Position numbers and translations under genes: made by a program. Positions 53,807-64,000 of a stretch of DNA of 64,000 nt are shown here, one piece after another (the stretch's first letter is position 1; every line of letters begins with the position of its first letter). This DNA is from Prosopocoilus inquinatus (Eukaryota; Arthropoda; Insecta; Coleoptera; Lucanidae). The notes under the pieces are model-generated. The model was given only the letters and a program-made list of their open reading frames with translations, had not been told where the DNA came from and searched no databases. Location of the stretch: NCBI GenBank assembly GCA_036172665.1, contig CM069877.1:17819001-17883000 (forward strand), read 5' to 3'.

Positions 53807-55880
53807 TATATACCGGGTGTCTCAGGATGGGCGGCGACCGGCGGTATCCAGCTAACCGTAATACTTACAGCTTCGGGAGAAAAAAATTATAGTTAAAGTG
53901 GCCAAGAGAAATTCCAGGAAAATATTTTTAAGTATCTGAGTTGACCACAAGGGGGCGCAATCAATAGGTCCATCAATAAAAATTAATTTTACTGGCAAAA
54001 ACAAATTGCAGCTCTGATAGCGCCAATAGAAAGCTGAATTAATTCTGCACAACTTTGATTTTAGACTTATTATCGTATCACCGTTAATAAGGGTCGACAA
54101 AACAGTTGAATTATTTACTTTAAAAAATATCATTACTTCTATACTTTTTATCAGAAATTAACGAATTTCCACTCTTTGAAAGGAAATTTTAAACTGATTC
54201 TATTCAACGACTACCGCTACTTTGTTATAAAGTATTAGAGGGCGCTATTTGCAAAAGTAATAGTTTTTTCCAGTTTTCCAAAAAAATGTAAATGGAAAGG
54301 TGTATTTCTTTTACAGTGATTACAAACGATTCAATCAGGAGAACATTTTGATAATAATCCGAAATTGATAACTTTTTTCGTTCTCGAGTTATTATCAAAT
54401 GAATCTATTAACTGAAGAAATAAACGAATGTACATGAAAGCTCAAACAAATGCTATCGAGTAATACTTTTCATTTTGAGGTAAATGGAAAGTCATTAATC
54501 TGCTTAAATGCATATAGTTGATTTTGAGAGTCTAATATTTAAATAAAAGATCAATACAGCAAACAAACACATAAATGAGAAAAGCACAGGCACTAAACAA
54601 AAGGAATAATAAAATGTTAAATGACGGAAGACACTTTGAACATTTATGAAATACATTGTAATCAACAATGTTCAAGGCCCGCACCTAAAATATTTTCAAA
54701 ATACTATCCATCTTTCATTTCGAAATAGCAGTTTACTATTCGTGAGGGTATCAATAATAATTTCTACACAACTCAATACAGGAGGCAAAATTGGTTGGAA
54801 TTGCTCGTTAAATTTTCTGCTAAGTCTTTAGTAAACCGATCCCTACATTAGGAAAGGGAAAAGAGAAAAATCTTCATGGCGTAATACGAACGCCCACTAT
54901 CACTAGTGCGTTAACTCATAATTGTCCACGTTTATACCAAAATCGATTTTTTCGGTCTTTACTTATGTCTCCATTTATAAACAAATTCTGATAAGCTAGG
55001 GCGCGCACATCTTACAAACGGAGCGAATGCAGAATACAGGGAAGTTCATTTTTACGATTTTTTTTTGCCTTTTGGCATTTTTAAGGAAGTTGGTTTCTGG
55101 GTATAAGAAACGGTGCGGATTCATGATATTATAGAAAAGTACGCTAAATATTGATAACAAATTAAGAGAAAAGTGTGCCTATACAAATTAAGAGAAAGTG
55201 TGCCTATTCTGTACCAAAACCGTTAAATTTAAATGGCAGTTAAATTTTGTTGCTACGGTAACAACCAATCATAAAACTCTATTTTAAATTTTAAAGTACC
55301 TCTAAATTTAACAGCCCGTTAAAAAGTTACAGAATACGCCCCATAGGCATCTAAAATTCCTGCCTTGTAAATATCATTTTCCAGTAAATTTTGTGTATAA
55401 CGTTTTTTCAGTATTTACTGAAAACACAGCCAGAGTTTCAGAAGGACAAAAGACATGATATTGATGACAGCTAAAAGTTGCAGTTGCTTGCTTTACTAAA
55501 TTAGCCAATAACAAAGTCTTTAAGTGAATAATAATCACTGTGTAAAACGACCTCAATCACAGATAATACTAATTAATTTTATAAATAAAACCGCACTTAT
55601 CCTTTGTATCCACAGTATCCTTTGCTTATTTTTCAGGAAGTAAAATTTTGTAGCTCTTTCTCGACATCTGCAGTCGTTGATATCCTCCGCATTCGATTAG
55701 ATTGATTATTTTGGAAAGCCTGAGAATGTGGTATTTTCCTGAAAATTAATTTCAGTTCGTAGTAATTGATGTGTACATCTTTTAAATTTATAGTGACCAT
55801 TCAACTTTCCTAGATATTGAAAGTATCCATTCACACTATTCCATCATGATTCCAAGTTCCTACGTTGATTTATTATACTT
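53807..55880. other. Unassigned region; MITE-like tips at both sides
   Basis: It begins with TACCGGGTGTCTCAGGATGG, a probable MITE tip for which no right end was found. At about 55198-55345, GTGCCTATTCTGTACC and the inverse GTTACAGAATACGCCCC bracket a possible 145-bp element. No gene is supported. Confidence 0.35.
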
Positions 55881-56115
55881 AAGGTGTTTTCTTTCGCTCA
55901 TAAAATCGTGATCCAAACGTGTTTTGATTCAAAAACAGACATTCTTTTCTTTGAATCTCTCTATTTTTAAAACTTGTTTGGATTGAATTATGGTTATTTA
56001 CAAAAGAAATGTCAATCAAAAATTCAAGTCAGGTGTTTTGTTGCAACAATTACGAAATTCAGGTCCAAACTCTTCGAAACACGATTCAAACTTTTAAGCG
56101 AAAGAAAACACCTTT
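55881..56115. mobile_element. Small inverted-repeat element
   Basis: AAGGTGTTTTCTTTCGCT at the left is mirrored by AGCGAAAGAAAACACCTT at the right, 235 bp apart, with further inverted similarity inside (ATCCAAACGTGTTTTGATTC and AAACACGATTCAAAC). TTAA-like letters sit at the borders, but the duplication is not certain. Confidence 0.6.
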
Positions 56116-57017
56116 AATGAACGAACCTGTTTGATAATATCGAAATGTCTTGATTGTTGAGTGTGAATGCGGCGAAAGTTGAAGCCTTATCAAGAGCCGT
56201 TTTTCTTACCCAATTGTGCATGCAGATAAGTTCAAAAACGCAAGAAGCAAGAAGTTTAAGTTAGATAGGTGTTCATAAATCGTTTGCGTTTAAAACACAA
56301 ACTGCACTTGAAACTTACATTTTACTATAACTCACTCTAACTCATGGTCTTTACCAGTTGTTCTCTCTCTAACTCATTGTCCTTACCAATTGCGTTACTC
56401 TGATAGATCTAGGGACTTTGTACCAAGCTTCAAACATCAGAGTAGGCCGAGCGCACATATTGGTTACGTTCTTGCCCAACACACTAACACGATCAGTTTT
56501 TTTTGGTAGTTCTTCGCCGTCAAAGAAACGAGTGGGTGAATGAAATGTATTTAAAAAGGGACGAATTTGGTAAATTCCATCATATTATGGCAGACTTAAA
56601 TATTTCTTCAAAGATTTCTCGCCATGATTTGCGTTAATGGTCACGTAAATGATAATTACAATGGCTTTGATCCCACAAACATTTGTGTTCGTGCATTTAA
56701 TAATTTTTTCTATATCCATTTGTCTGTACGTAAACGCAAATATCCCAACAAAATGGGAATATGTCGGACGTCGTAAGTACACGCGCGTAGACGCATGAGC
56801 AAAACTTATTTAGTCTGCGAGCTCCAATAGTACTGCGATGATTCGGAATTTTCGTGCGTATTCGTACATATTCGAACTATTTAAATTCGTTTGAAAACGT
56901 ATCTAAAGTGCTCTCGACCTAATGGTCAGAGGAACAAAAGTTTGCATTGAAAATCGAAAATTGGAACGGCCGTATAAACGTCAAGCTTATTAATAAAGTT
57001 GACCATGCCAACACCAT
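56116..57017. other. Unassigned region
   Basis: No gene or repeat boundary is recognised. ATTGTCCTTACCAATTGCG and similar words near 56340-56395 form a loose 40-bp direct repeat (TCTAACTCAT...TTACCA). Confidence 0.35.
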
Positions 57018-57544
57018 CTCATCACCAGTGTTGTTAAGTATCTAGATGCAAGTATCTAGATACAGTTTCTAAATACTTTTTGATACATATCTCAGATACT
57101 ACTAAAAAAATGTAACTGTATCTGCATCTAGATACAATTACAGTGTATCTATTCATTTGAGATACTAAGATACATTTTAGATATATTTTGAACTTCCATA
57201 AAAACAGCAGACCTTAGCGGAAATGCAACCTTCGATTTTACAATCTCTTTCTTTCGATTTTCTCGTCTTGTTAATTATGTTTTCCAGTTTGTCAAATGAC
57301 TGCTCTATTTAAAATGCGATTTGATAGTTCAGAAACTTGAAAATTATTTTAAAAATTGGGAAAGATAATTGACAAAAGGAGAAAATGAAAAGGAAAAGTA
57401 TTTTATCAACTTTTCTTGATTCTGGTAAGGCTCTCTTAGCTACAACAAGGTTGCAACTAATTACTAATTGTATAGTAGGAAATAACAGAAAAATATATTA
57501 GATATGTTCTCCATGACATATGTAGTAATAATTTAATTAGTTTT

Positions 57545-57700
57545 AACGCCTGAACGGTCCAAGTGGTAAGGGACCGGCCTTGCAATCGTAAGGTCCTGGG
57601 ACCGCACCGCGCTCGAGATATTTCTCGGGAGTGTGGTTGCTACTCAACAGCAAGGAGGTTTGGAAGTAATAAAGCCATGGAACACTTTACACATACAAAA
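57545..57700 (+). repeat. Possible tRNA-derived SINE
   Basis: AACGGTCCAAGTGGTAAGGG resembles a tRNA A box region, followed by GGCCTTGCAATCGTAAGGTC (anticodon-arm-like) and CCTGGGACCGC in place of a B box. A TAATAAAGCC and short AT-rich end follow. The cloverleaf is incomplete, so this is not a functional tRNA gene. Confidence 0.4.
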
Positions 57701-58118
57701 TGCACTCCCGTTCCTTTTTTGTATTTTTTTTCTTAATGTTGTCATATATTAACAGAAAAATGGTTTGGACAGAAATGCGAATATTCAGTACAAAACAAAA
57801 AAGCCTTTGTTAGAGAATAGCTTTACCTTATGTGAAAAAAATGACTTTTCATTTCAACTCACCAACGCAGAGCAGGAATCTTCCTTGTAACAGAATTTAA
57901 ATTAATTTAATAAAAAGATATACACTGTGAAGAGGTGCAATATTTATGAAAAGTATAAATTGTTTACGTTGCTATGTATAAGTGTTACCTGCAGATAAAC
58001 TTTTGAGAAACGGTTTTTATAAATTATGGTGAGTTTATCTCTACATAAAATTATGTATCGTTTCAGAAACCGGGCATCAGTCACCTCTAAATGACTCACC
58101 GGTACGCGTTATGATATA

Positions 58119-59040
58119 CAGGTTGTTCTTTTACTATGTGCAAATAAAAAAACCTCAGTATGAGTATACGAAATGCTACCTTCTGCGGGTACTTTTTGGT
58201 GTCTACCGTATCATAGCCAAAAAATTTCGGATGGACCACTTGTTTGCAACTGCTGAAATGTGCTAGAAAGATAGGAAAGTCAACTTCGCTTTCCTCTCGG
58301 TATGAACACGCCCACCGATACCGCACTCGATTTTCAACGCAGCGTTTCATAATAATAATCACTGATATCGTTTATTAATTATTTTATTTAAAATTTTAAT
58401 TCACTGACCGAAGTAATATGTTTTACGATAACAACTAACGATGAATAAATTTCAAGTATATGCACTAATTAAGCAAGCGCGTTAAAAATCTTCTTCCTTC
58501 ACTCTTTTACCTAAATAGTTTTACTATAATCTCGCTGCTAGCTATGAAAGTATTACTTCTTACGGCCCATGGAAAAAAGTAAATTTTTATAAGTCTATTA
58601 AAAATAATATGGAATGAGAAATTACAATTTGTTTGTGCCTCGCTTCTAAATTGTTCGGCAATTACGAACCGCAGCTTCTTGAAATGCACTAGATTTTAAT
58701 GTAGAAATACTTAAACTTGTAATTACTTGCAGTGAAGTTAATTTAAATTGTAAACGTTTTGACCGACCAGCTGATCGGAGCGGCTGATTTACGTCGTTCG
58801 TGCCCAAGATCAAGTGAAATACTGACCCTGCTCTACTTCGGCTTCGGGTCATAACTGAAGAGGCGGTCGCGTTTCACTTTTAGCTATGCCGGCAGTTCTC
58901 AAACGGTTTAATGAAAATCTGCCAGTGCATTTTTCTCGAAAACTATTAAATTTGTGTTAAGATCATATGAGTTCAATCATTGCCATTTATGGCGATATTT
59001 TACAGGTTTAAATATTTGCATACAGTAAAAGAACACCCTG
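58119..59040. mobile_element. MITE family E, copy 2 (reverse of copy 1)
   Basis: Left tip CAGGTTGTTCTTTTACTATG, right tip CAGTAAAAGAACACCCTG. The interior matches 18156-19378 in reverse (ACGAAATGCTACCTTCTGCG, CACTGATATCGTTTATTA, CGGCAGTTCTCAAACGG). It is nested inside hAT copy 3. Confidence 0.65.
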
Positions 59041-60239
59041 TGTTATAGTACGTCTAGAAAGTATACTTCCAGTTTTAAAATTTATGACTGAAACAATTCA
59101 TACAGAGAAAGAATACAGTTCCAGTTACTTGTTTATGTAATTTCAGTTTAATCCTATAAATTACACTGAATGTTCTGGAAACTTTAAACAAAATCTCTAC
59201 AGCCTGAGTACAACTGGTACGTACTTCATCTGCGCACAAAATGACACTGTTAGTTTATTTTTTCTTAGGTTTTTTGATAGAACAAGTATGGCAAATTTAA
59301 GAAAAGGGAAAAAGTGCCCCATACTTTTTCTCTTTTCTTAAATTTGCCATACTTGCTCAAATCTTCGCTCTTCAGCTGCTGGGAAAGCCATATATTGGAA
59401 AAAATTCACAAAAATTTCCGGCCTATCTAATATTATTTAATCGCAGCTTAGTTTTTATAAGAATAATGCATTTCAACGTATCCTTTACATCTATATTTTC
59501 GGTATTTTAAGTTTTTACGGGTGATTTTATTGAAATTGGCTTGTATGTTCTAAAAGGCAGCTCCTCCCAAAGAAGACCTAATAATGAAGTGCACATTTCC
59601 GGGCAATTTGGGTGATTGCTCGACAATGTTTTCGACCGTATTAACAGATGAGGGTATATGCTACTCTTTCAACATCATTTGGCATTTAACTTGTCTGATA
59701 CGGAAGTAGAGTCATTTCTGTTGATAACTTTATATTTTATGTTGACTTGACTTGGTTTCATACAAAACCAACTTATCAGCTTATTGATCAACTTAATTAC
59801 AAAGATAAATTTTCTATTTAAAAAGACATACTGCTGAAAAAAAATGTGGAAATTATCACAGATTTTAGTGCGTACATTATTCACATATTCATACGAAAAC
59901 TTCGTCAATTTTCACAAAAAAAGTCGATTTGGATCGCAAATAATACCGTACCTCCACTACTGCATAGGTTATTGAAATTTACAATTGCAAGTATCTTGAT
60001 AAACTGCGGATACTTTTTTTGTATCTGTATCTGTATCTAGATATTTTCCGGAAAAAGTATCTGTATCTGCATCTAGATACATATTTGTGAAAGTATTTGC
60101 ATCTGTATCTAGATACTATTAGTAATGTATCTTTAACAACACTGCTCATCACTTATTGTCGTGAATCGCTGAATCGAGCATACAAATTTCCTGTAATTCT
60201 TTTAGTGAATATCATGTTCAGGAAAAAAATTGAACGTGG

Positions 60240-60612
60240 CATTATCGATTCGAGAGCGAAAGTTTGAACTTTGTAGGGAACATGGTATTTCTTATTGGAT
60301 TTTTGAATGTACTCACGTGTCGCATCACGGGTATATCGCGATTGCTTCTCGACCGGGATTCTTCAAGATCAAAACTCAAGAACCGGTGGTGCCAGACCCT
60401 CGATGCGACACATGAATTCAGGCTAGAACTTACTAACGAACTCAAATTTGCAATAATATACAGACTGTTCTGCAAAAGATAACGCCGTCCCACCGAATTT
60501 CTCATTCAATTATGCTATGGGTGTTTAGTACTTCTTTCTGAAAGGAAATATTCGGATTTCTCATTCTTCGGAGTTACTCAGCAAAATACTTTATTTTATA
60601 TGACACACCCTG
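60240..60612 (-). mobile_element. MITE family D, copy 2
   Basis: The reverse of 28217-28567: it ends TTTATATGACACACCCTG at 60612 and contains TTTAGTACTTCTTTCTGAAA and TTCAGGCTAGAACTTAC. A third, weaker echo (ATTCGTGGGTTAAGCACGAT) lies at 60700-60830. Confidence 0.55.
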
Positions 60613-60619
60613 TATGTTA

Positions 60620-62540
60620 TTACATTTTCATAAAATTGTGCGTTTAATTTAGTCTGAGTTCTATCTATTATTACGTTTTGATAATTTTGAGGTGAATCTA
60701 CCCTGAATTCGTGGGTTAAGCACGATTGGTTTTCGACCTGAATTCACCAAGGTCATCGAATAACTTGAGAACCAGTCAAGCTAGTCCCATGATGCGATAC
60801 ATGGTAGAATTTGGTCGCGAATTCAAAATATAGGCATTGGGTATTATTGGTCATTTGATTGGGTTAGGTTGCATTAAATTTTTCAATTCGTAAGTAAATT
60901 CTAGCCTGGACTAATGTATCGCATCTTAGATCTAGCGCGATTGGTTCTCAACCTGGAATTCTAGCAGTCCCGTTGACCGCGGTGTTAGTGAGCCGTCTCT
61001 TGGCTTAAAAAGTAACCAAAAGCGCCGGGTGGCTTTTAAGTGCAAAAAATGTTTGAATCCGGTCGACTTGATTAACTTTTCATTATTAAAGTTCACAAAG
61101 AACTAACAAAACACAATCTAAGAATGCGTCCTGTCACTGCAGCCCGTAATAACAATAATTGCGGTGAAACTAGGTCTAGTACGTTAGTGTAATTAAATCG
61201 TAACTTGTTATTACGCACTAATGGCTGGCAAGCGGTGGGCGTTGACATTATTACCTACGTGACGGTTTTGCAAAATCTCTAGCTGAAGTGAAAGCGCCTT
61301 TCGCGCGCCAAAATTTATTTTATGTCAGCGGACATCCAACGCTTAGGACTTAGGCCGGCCCAGTTCAGTTTTTTGATTTAATTTATTTTTTTATAATTAA
61401 ATTGATGATGCTTTTTTATTTAATCGGGGATGGGGGTGGTAACTTTAAGAATTTGAAAATTATTAGAAATTCCAGCGGCTTTCAAACGTGCACGCGTGTC
61501 TCGGGCCGACATCTCTCGCAGTACTTGGAACCATTACTGAAAATTCGCAAGGTTTCGTCCTCGCCACCGCCATCGACATCGTCGTCGACTTCGAGAGATA
61601 AGATCTCGTGAACAGTGCGGGCCGCATTCGAAATAAATCAAGTGGGCCTTAATTGCCCGACGCAAGTATTTTTCGGCCCACAATCTCGACGATCTGGAAT
61701 TTATTTTCTTTGTGGGGTGTCAGCAGCCGCCTTGATCTACTTTAGGCTCGCGCGCTGCTGATTCTAATTTGTATACCTCGCCCTCCTTCGCCCTTCTCCC
61801 CCCCCCCCAAAAAAAAAAAAGCAAAATTCCTGAATTTTGAAGCACTTGTAAATTTCAATTTAAGATTTATTTCTTATTCGTCGTCGACGTCAAAGCAAAT
61901 TATTTATTTATTTACGCAAGTGACTGTCTAAGCGCGGACGATTAATTAGAAACTGATGTGCCTCCTGGCACATAGGTGTAAATTTAAGCAATCACTTTCC
62001 CACCCTGTCGCAAGTGAGTGGCAAGAGTCAACTTCAAAGGCCGTACCTCAACAACGTCTCTGCAGTCTATCGCGACGAAGAACAAGAAGCACGACAAGCG
62101 CTTGAAGAAGTTCTTTTGGTGCCGTCGCGTCGGTACTCGAAAACACGACGAAGAGAGAAAATGTGTGACACATAGTGCGGAAATTCATCGTCTCTCTCCC
62201 TCTCCACCCGCCCCCCATTAAGTCTAGCAGATACTCGGGGGATGTAATTTGTGCCCGTGCTTCAAACAATTTTTAACTTACTTCAGCGTTCAAATTAATT
62301 TTGGTAAAATTTGGAAACGGTTGAATAGAGGAACGGGGAGGGATCAAAGCACCACCCCCACAACACGTTTATTTATCTCTAGAAATAAAAGCGTCACAAT
62401 CTAATACTGACACCCCCGTTCTCTGTTTTAAGTAAGACGATATACGGTGATCACTCGCGCCTACAAATGAAATTCTCCGATGAATTATTACCATCTTCAT
62501 AATTTGACTGTCTTCACTTGTTTCTGAGTGACACAGCCAA
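60620..62540. other. GC-richer region without an assignable gene
   Basis: From about 61000 to 62220 the sequence is clearly richer in G and C (GTGCACGCGTGTCTCGGGCC, CGTCGTCGACTTCGAGAG). Open frames at 61402-61611 (ATG start) and 62018-62221 (GTG start) show no domain and no paired splice sites that I can defend. Untranslated or regulatory exon sequence of a flanking gene is possible. Confidence 0.4.
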
Positions 62541-63410
62541 CTATTTCTGCAGAAAGTCACTTCTCCTTTTTAATTAAAATAAATCTTCGTTTCTCTTTTG
62601 AACAAAAAAATCCCTTGATGGTCTATCCTTGCAAAAAAACAAGTGATTATTGGATACCGATTATAGTTCGATGATAGCCGAGGAAAAGTAGGTGGATGCA
62701 CGTGCTGTGACCTTGAAAAATCTAATTGAAACACATAAAATAAAACGTTTTAATACTCCCACAGTCTGAGGTGCGGTTACATTAAGAATCAGGGTCACTG
62801 TGACATTAGACTGTGAGTATCTGTAATGAAATAATTCTCCCTTTTTTTTTTGATTTTTCGAATTCGCCGGCGCCTTTTTAATTATTTGTGATTAAAGCTG
62901 CGTCGGGCACAAGTGAGGGGCGAAACGACAGACTAGTGCCCTCTTCCGCACGTTCCACATCAAAAAGAAATTATGCCCCCTTCAGCTATTTTGAGTTTTT
63001 CTCACTTTCTGGTAAAAGCCAATATTTTCTGCAAAAAACTAGTTCATTTTTTAATTACGAAAAAGAAATTCTTAGGTTTTTTCTTTTTGAACGATGGCGT
63101 AGTATGGCTTGCAACGTCGATAAAAAGGGATTATCCGGTGGCATTTTCGATGGTAGTTGAGAAAAATTAGATTGAAACATATGCAGTGACCTAGAAAAAC
63201 CCGACTGAAAACGCTGTCCAAAAATATATCTTAAAAATGTCATAGTCTGAGGTGCCGTTCAAGTGAGATTCAGAGTCATGGTGACATTAGGCCATGACTA
63301 TTGTGGCGAAGTAATTTGTTTTTAATTATTTATTGTTGAAACAACATCGGACACAATTGAGGGGAGAGAGGACGAAACAACAAAGGCATTCCTGGCATTT
63401 CCATCTCTAC
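62540..63410. repeat. Tandem duplication, two units of about 450-480 bp
   Basis: AGTCTGAGGTGCGGTTACAT (62764) recurs as AGTCTGAGGTGCCGTTCAAG (63246). GGGCACAAGTGAGGGGCGAA (62907) recurs as GGACACAATTGAGGGG (63349). GTCACTGTGACATTAG recurs as GTCATGGTGACATTAG. Unit 2 has diverged and no protein is recognised. Confidence 0.65.
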
Positions 63411-63420
63411 AAAAAATATA

Positions 63421-64000
63421 CCGGGTGTCCCGCGCCATGTCCTCACCCTTCTAGAATCTTTATTTATTAATCGATTAATCTAAACTTTGGAGACAATAAG
63501 TTAAACAAAAAATGGTATTTGTCGTCATGATGCTAGTCGTCATAGGACTTCCGGTTTCGCCGGAAGTGATATCAACTTTCTTATTTTAAATGGAATACCC
63601 TATATATTTTTACATTTTTAAATTTACGGATCATTACGAGTCCGAATATGTATCAATTGTTAATTTTGGCTTTCATGACAACGAAAGACAACTAGACAGC
63701 TATGAATCGCATTTCTTCGATCTAATGCGATCAAGTCTTTCAAGAAAATCACTACTTTGATTGTACTTTGATTTCTAACATTTTTACAGTATTTGAAATT
63801 TTCATTAGGTCTTAACTTCGAACTTTTTTCGATAGAACCTCATATGTTTCTTAGCTTACATCAACAGAACATTTTTCTTTAAGTACGCTGATACCAAATA
63901 TTTTCATATCATATCATATTTTCTTTGAAAGTTATTTGAAATAAAGGGAATGTAAAATTTTAATAAGACATGCTCTATTTTAAATTATTTTCAAAGAAAA
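63421..64000. mobile_element. MITE family B, copy 2 (left part, cut by the window end)
   Basis: It starts CCGGGTGTCCCGCGCCATG after TA (63419-63420) and follows copy 1 (2357 onward) through TTCTAGAATCTTTATTTATT, CTTCCGGTTTCGCCGGAAGT and the central CTTTGAAAGTTATTTGAAAT. The right arm lies outside the window. Confidence 0.85.

Larger units (their letters stand above)
57026..60144. mobile_element. hAT family 1, copy 3 (3.1 kb with nested insertions)
   Basis: Tips CAGTGTTGTTAAGTATC and CTTTAACAACACTG with an exact 8-bp duplication, CTCATCAC (57018-57025 and 60145-60152). Both ends carry arrays of TATCTAGATAC-like words. The terminal 450 bp at each side match copy 1; the middle (about 57473-59665) is foreign DNA, including MITE family E copy 2 and a SINE-like piece. 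No transposase frame. Confidence 0.9.

Noticed and set aside
53852..54133. 93-codon frame on the - strand
   Set aside because: AT-rich composition, no recognisable motif, and adjacent to MITE tips; not supported as a gene.
62018..62221. Basic 67-codon frame rich in Lys and Arg
   Set aside because: It begins at GTG, has no domain or splice partners, and the opposite strand is equally open in this GC-rich stretch.

Overview
This is AT-rich eukaryotic nuclear DNA from an arthropod, most likely an insect and plausibly a beetle. Four things point that way: short GT-AG introns (50-75 bp), arthropod-style TATA plus TCAGT initiator pairs inside two solo LTRs, the mix of transposons (Jockey/CR1-type LINEs, BEL/Pao, mariner, hAT, Transib-like and Penelope-like elements, and long inverted-repeat MITEs with CAGGGTG or CCGGGTG tips), and the lack of bacterial gene organisation. 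The exact species cannot be told from the sequence.

Layout. 0-7 kb holds inverted-repeat MITEs and one orphan coding exon (4955-5074, + strand). 7.1-13.8 kb is a nest: an old LINE (- strand) is cut inside its reverse transcriptase by a younger 4-kb LINE (8309-12296) and again by a 360-bp solo LTR (12783-13142). 14.1-16.7 kb has a palindromic Penelope-like insertion with a hammerhead-like motif, then a decayed BEL/Pao pol. 18-27 kb holds MITEs, a hAT-like element, a second solo LTR and a dead mariner. 28-35 kb holds a Transib-like element whose ends look like RAG recombination signals (29613-30792), a hAT element (30994-32597) with a hammerhead-bearing Penelope-like insertion inside it, and tandem repeats. 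37.6-40.2 kb is a second Transib-like element.

42.6-51.7 kb is the main gene-bearing region, on the - strand. A nine-exon gene (51648 to 45547, about 515 aa, N-terminal SAM-like domain) is followed only 49 bp later by an intact 806-aa reading frame (45497 to 43077) with two N-terminal C2H2 fingers and a large transposase-like region. I infer that this pair is the protein set of a two-gene DNA transposon, or a domesticated descendant. A 75-bp tandem array lies just downstream, and three of the larger introns are filled by MITEs.

52-64 kb is mostly further copies of the same families, a 3.1-kb hAT element (57026-60144) with nested insertions, a possible tRNA-derived SINE, a GC-richer stretch without an identifiable gene (61.0-62.2 kb), a tandem duplication and the left part of another MITE at the window end. 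Apart from the orphan exon and the two-gene locus, I see no intact cellular gene.
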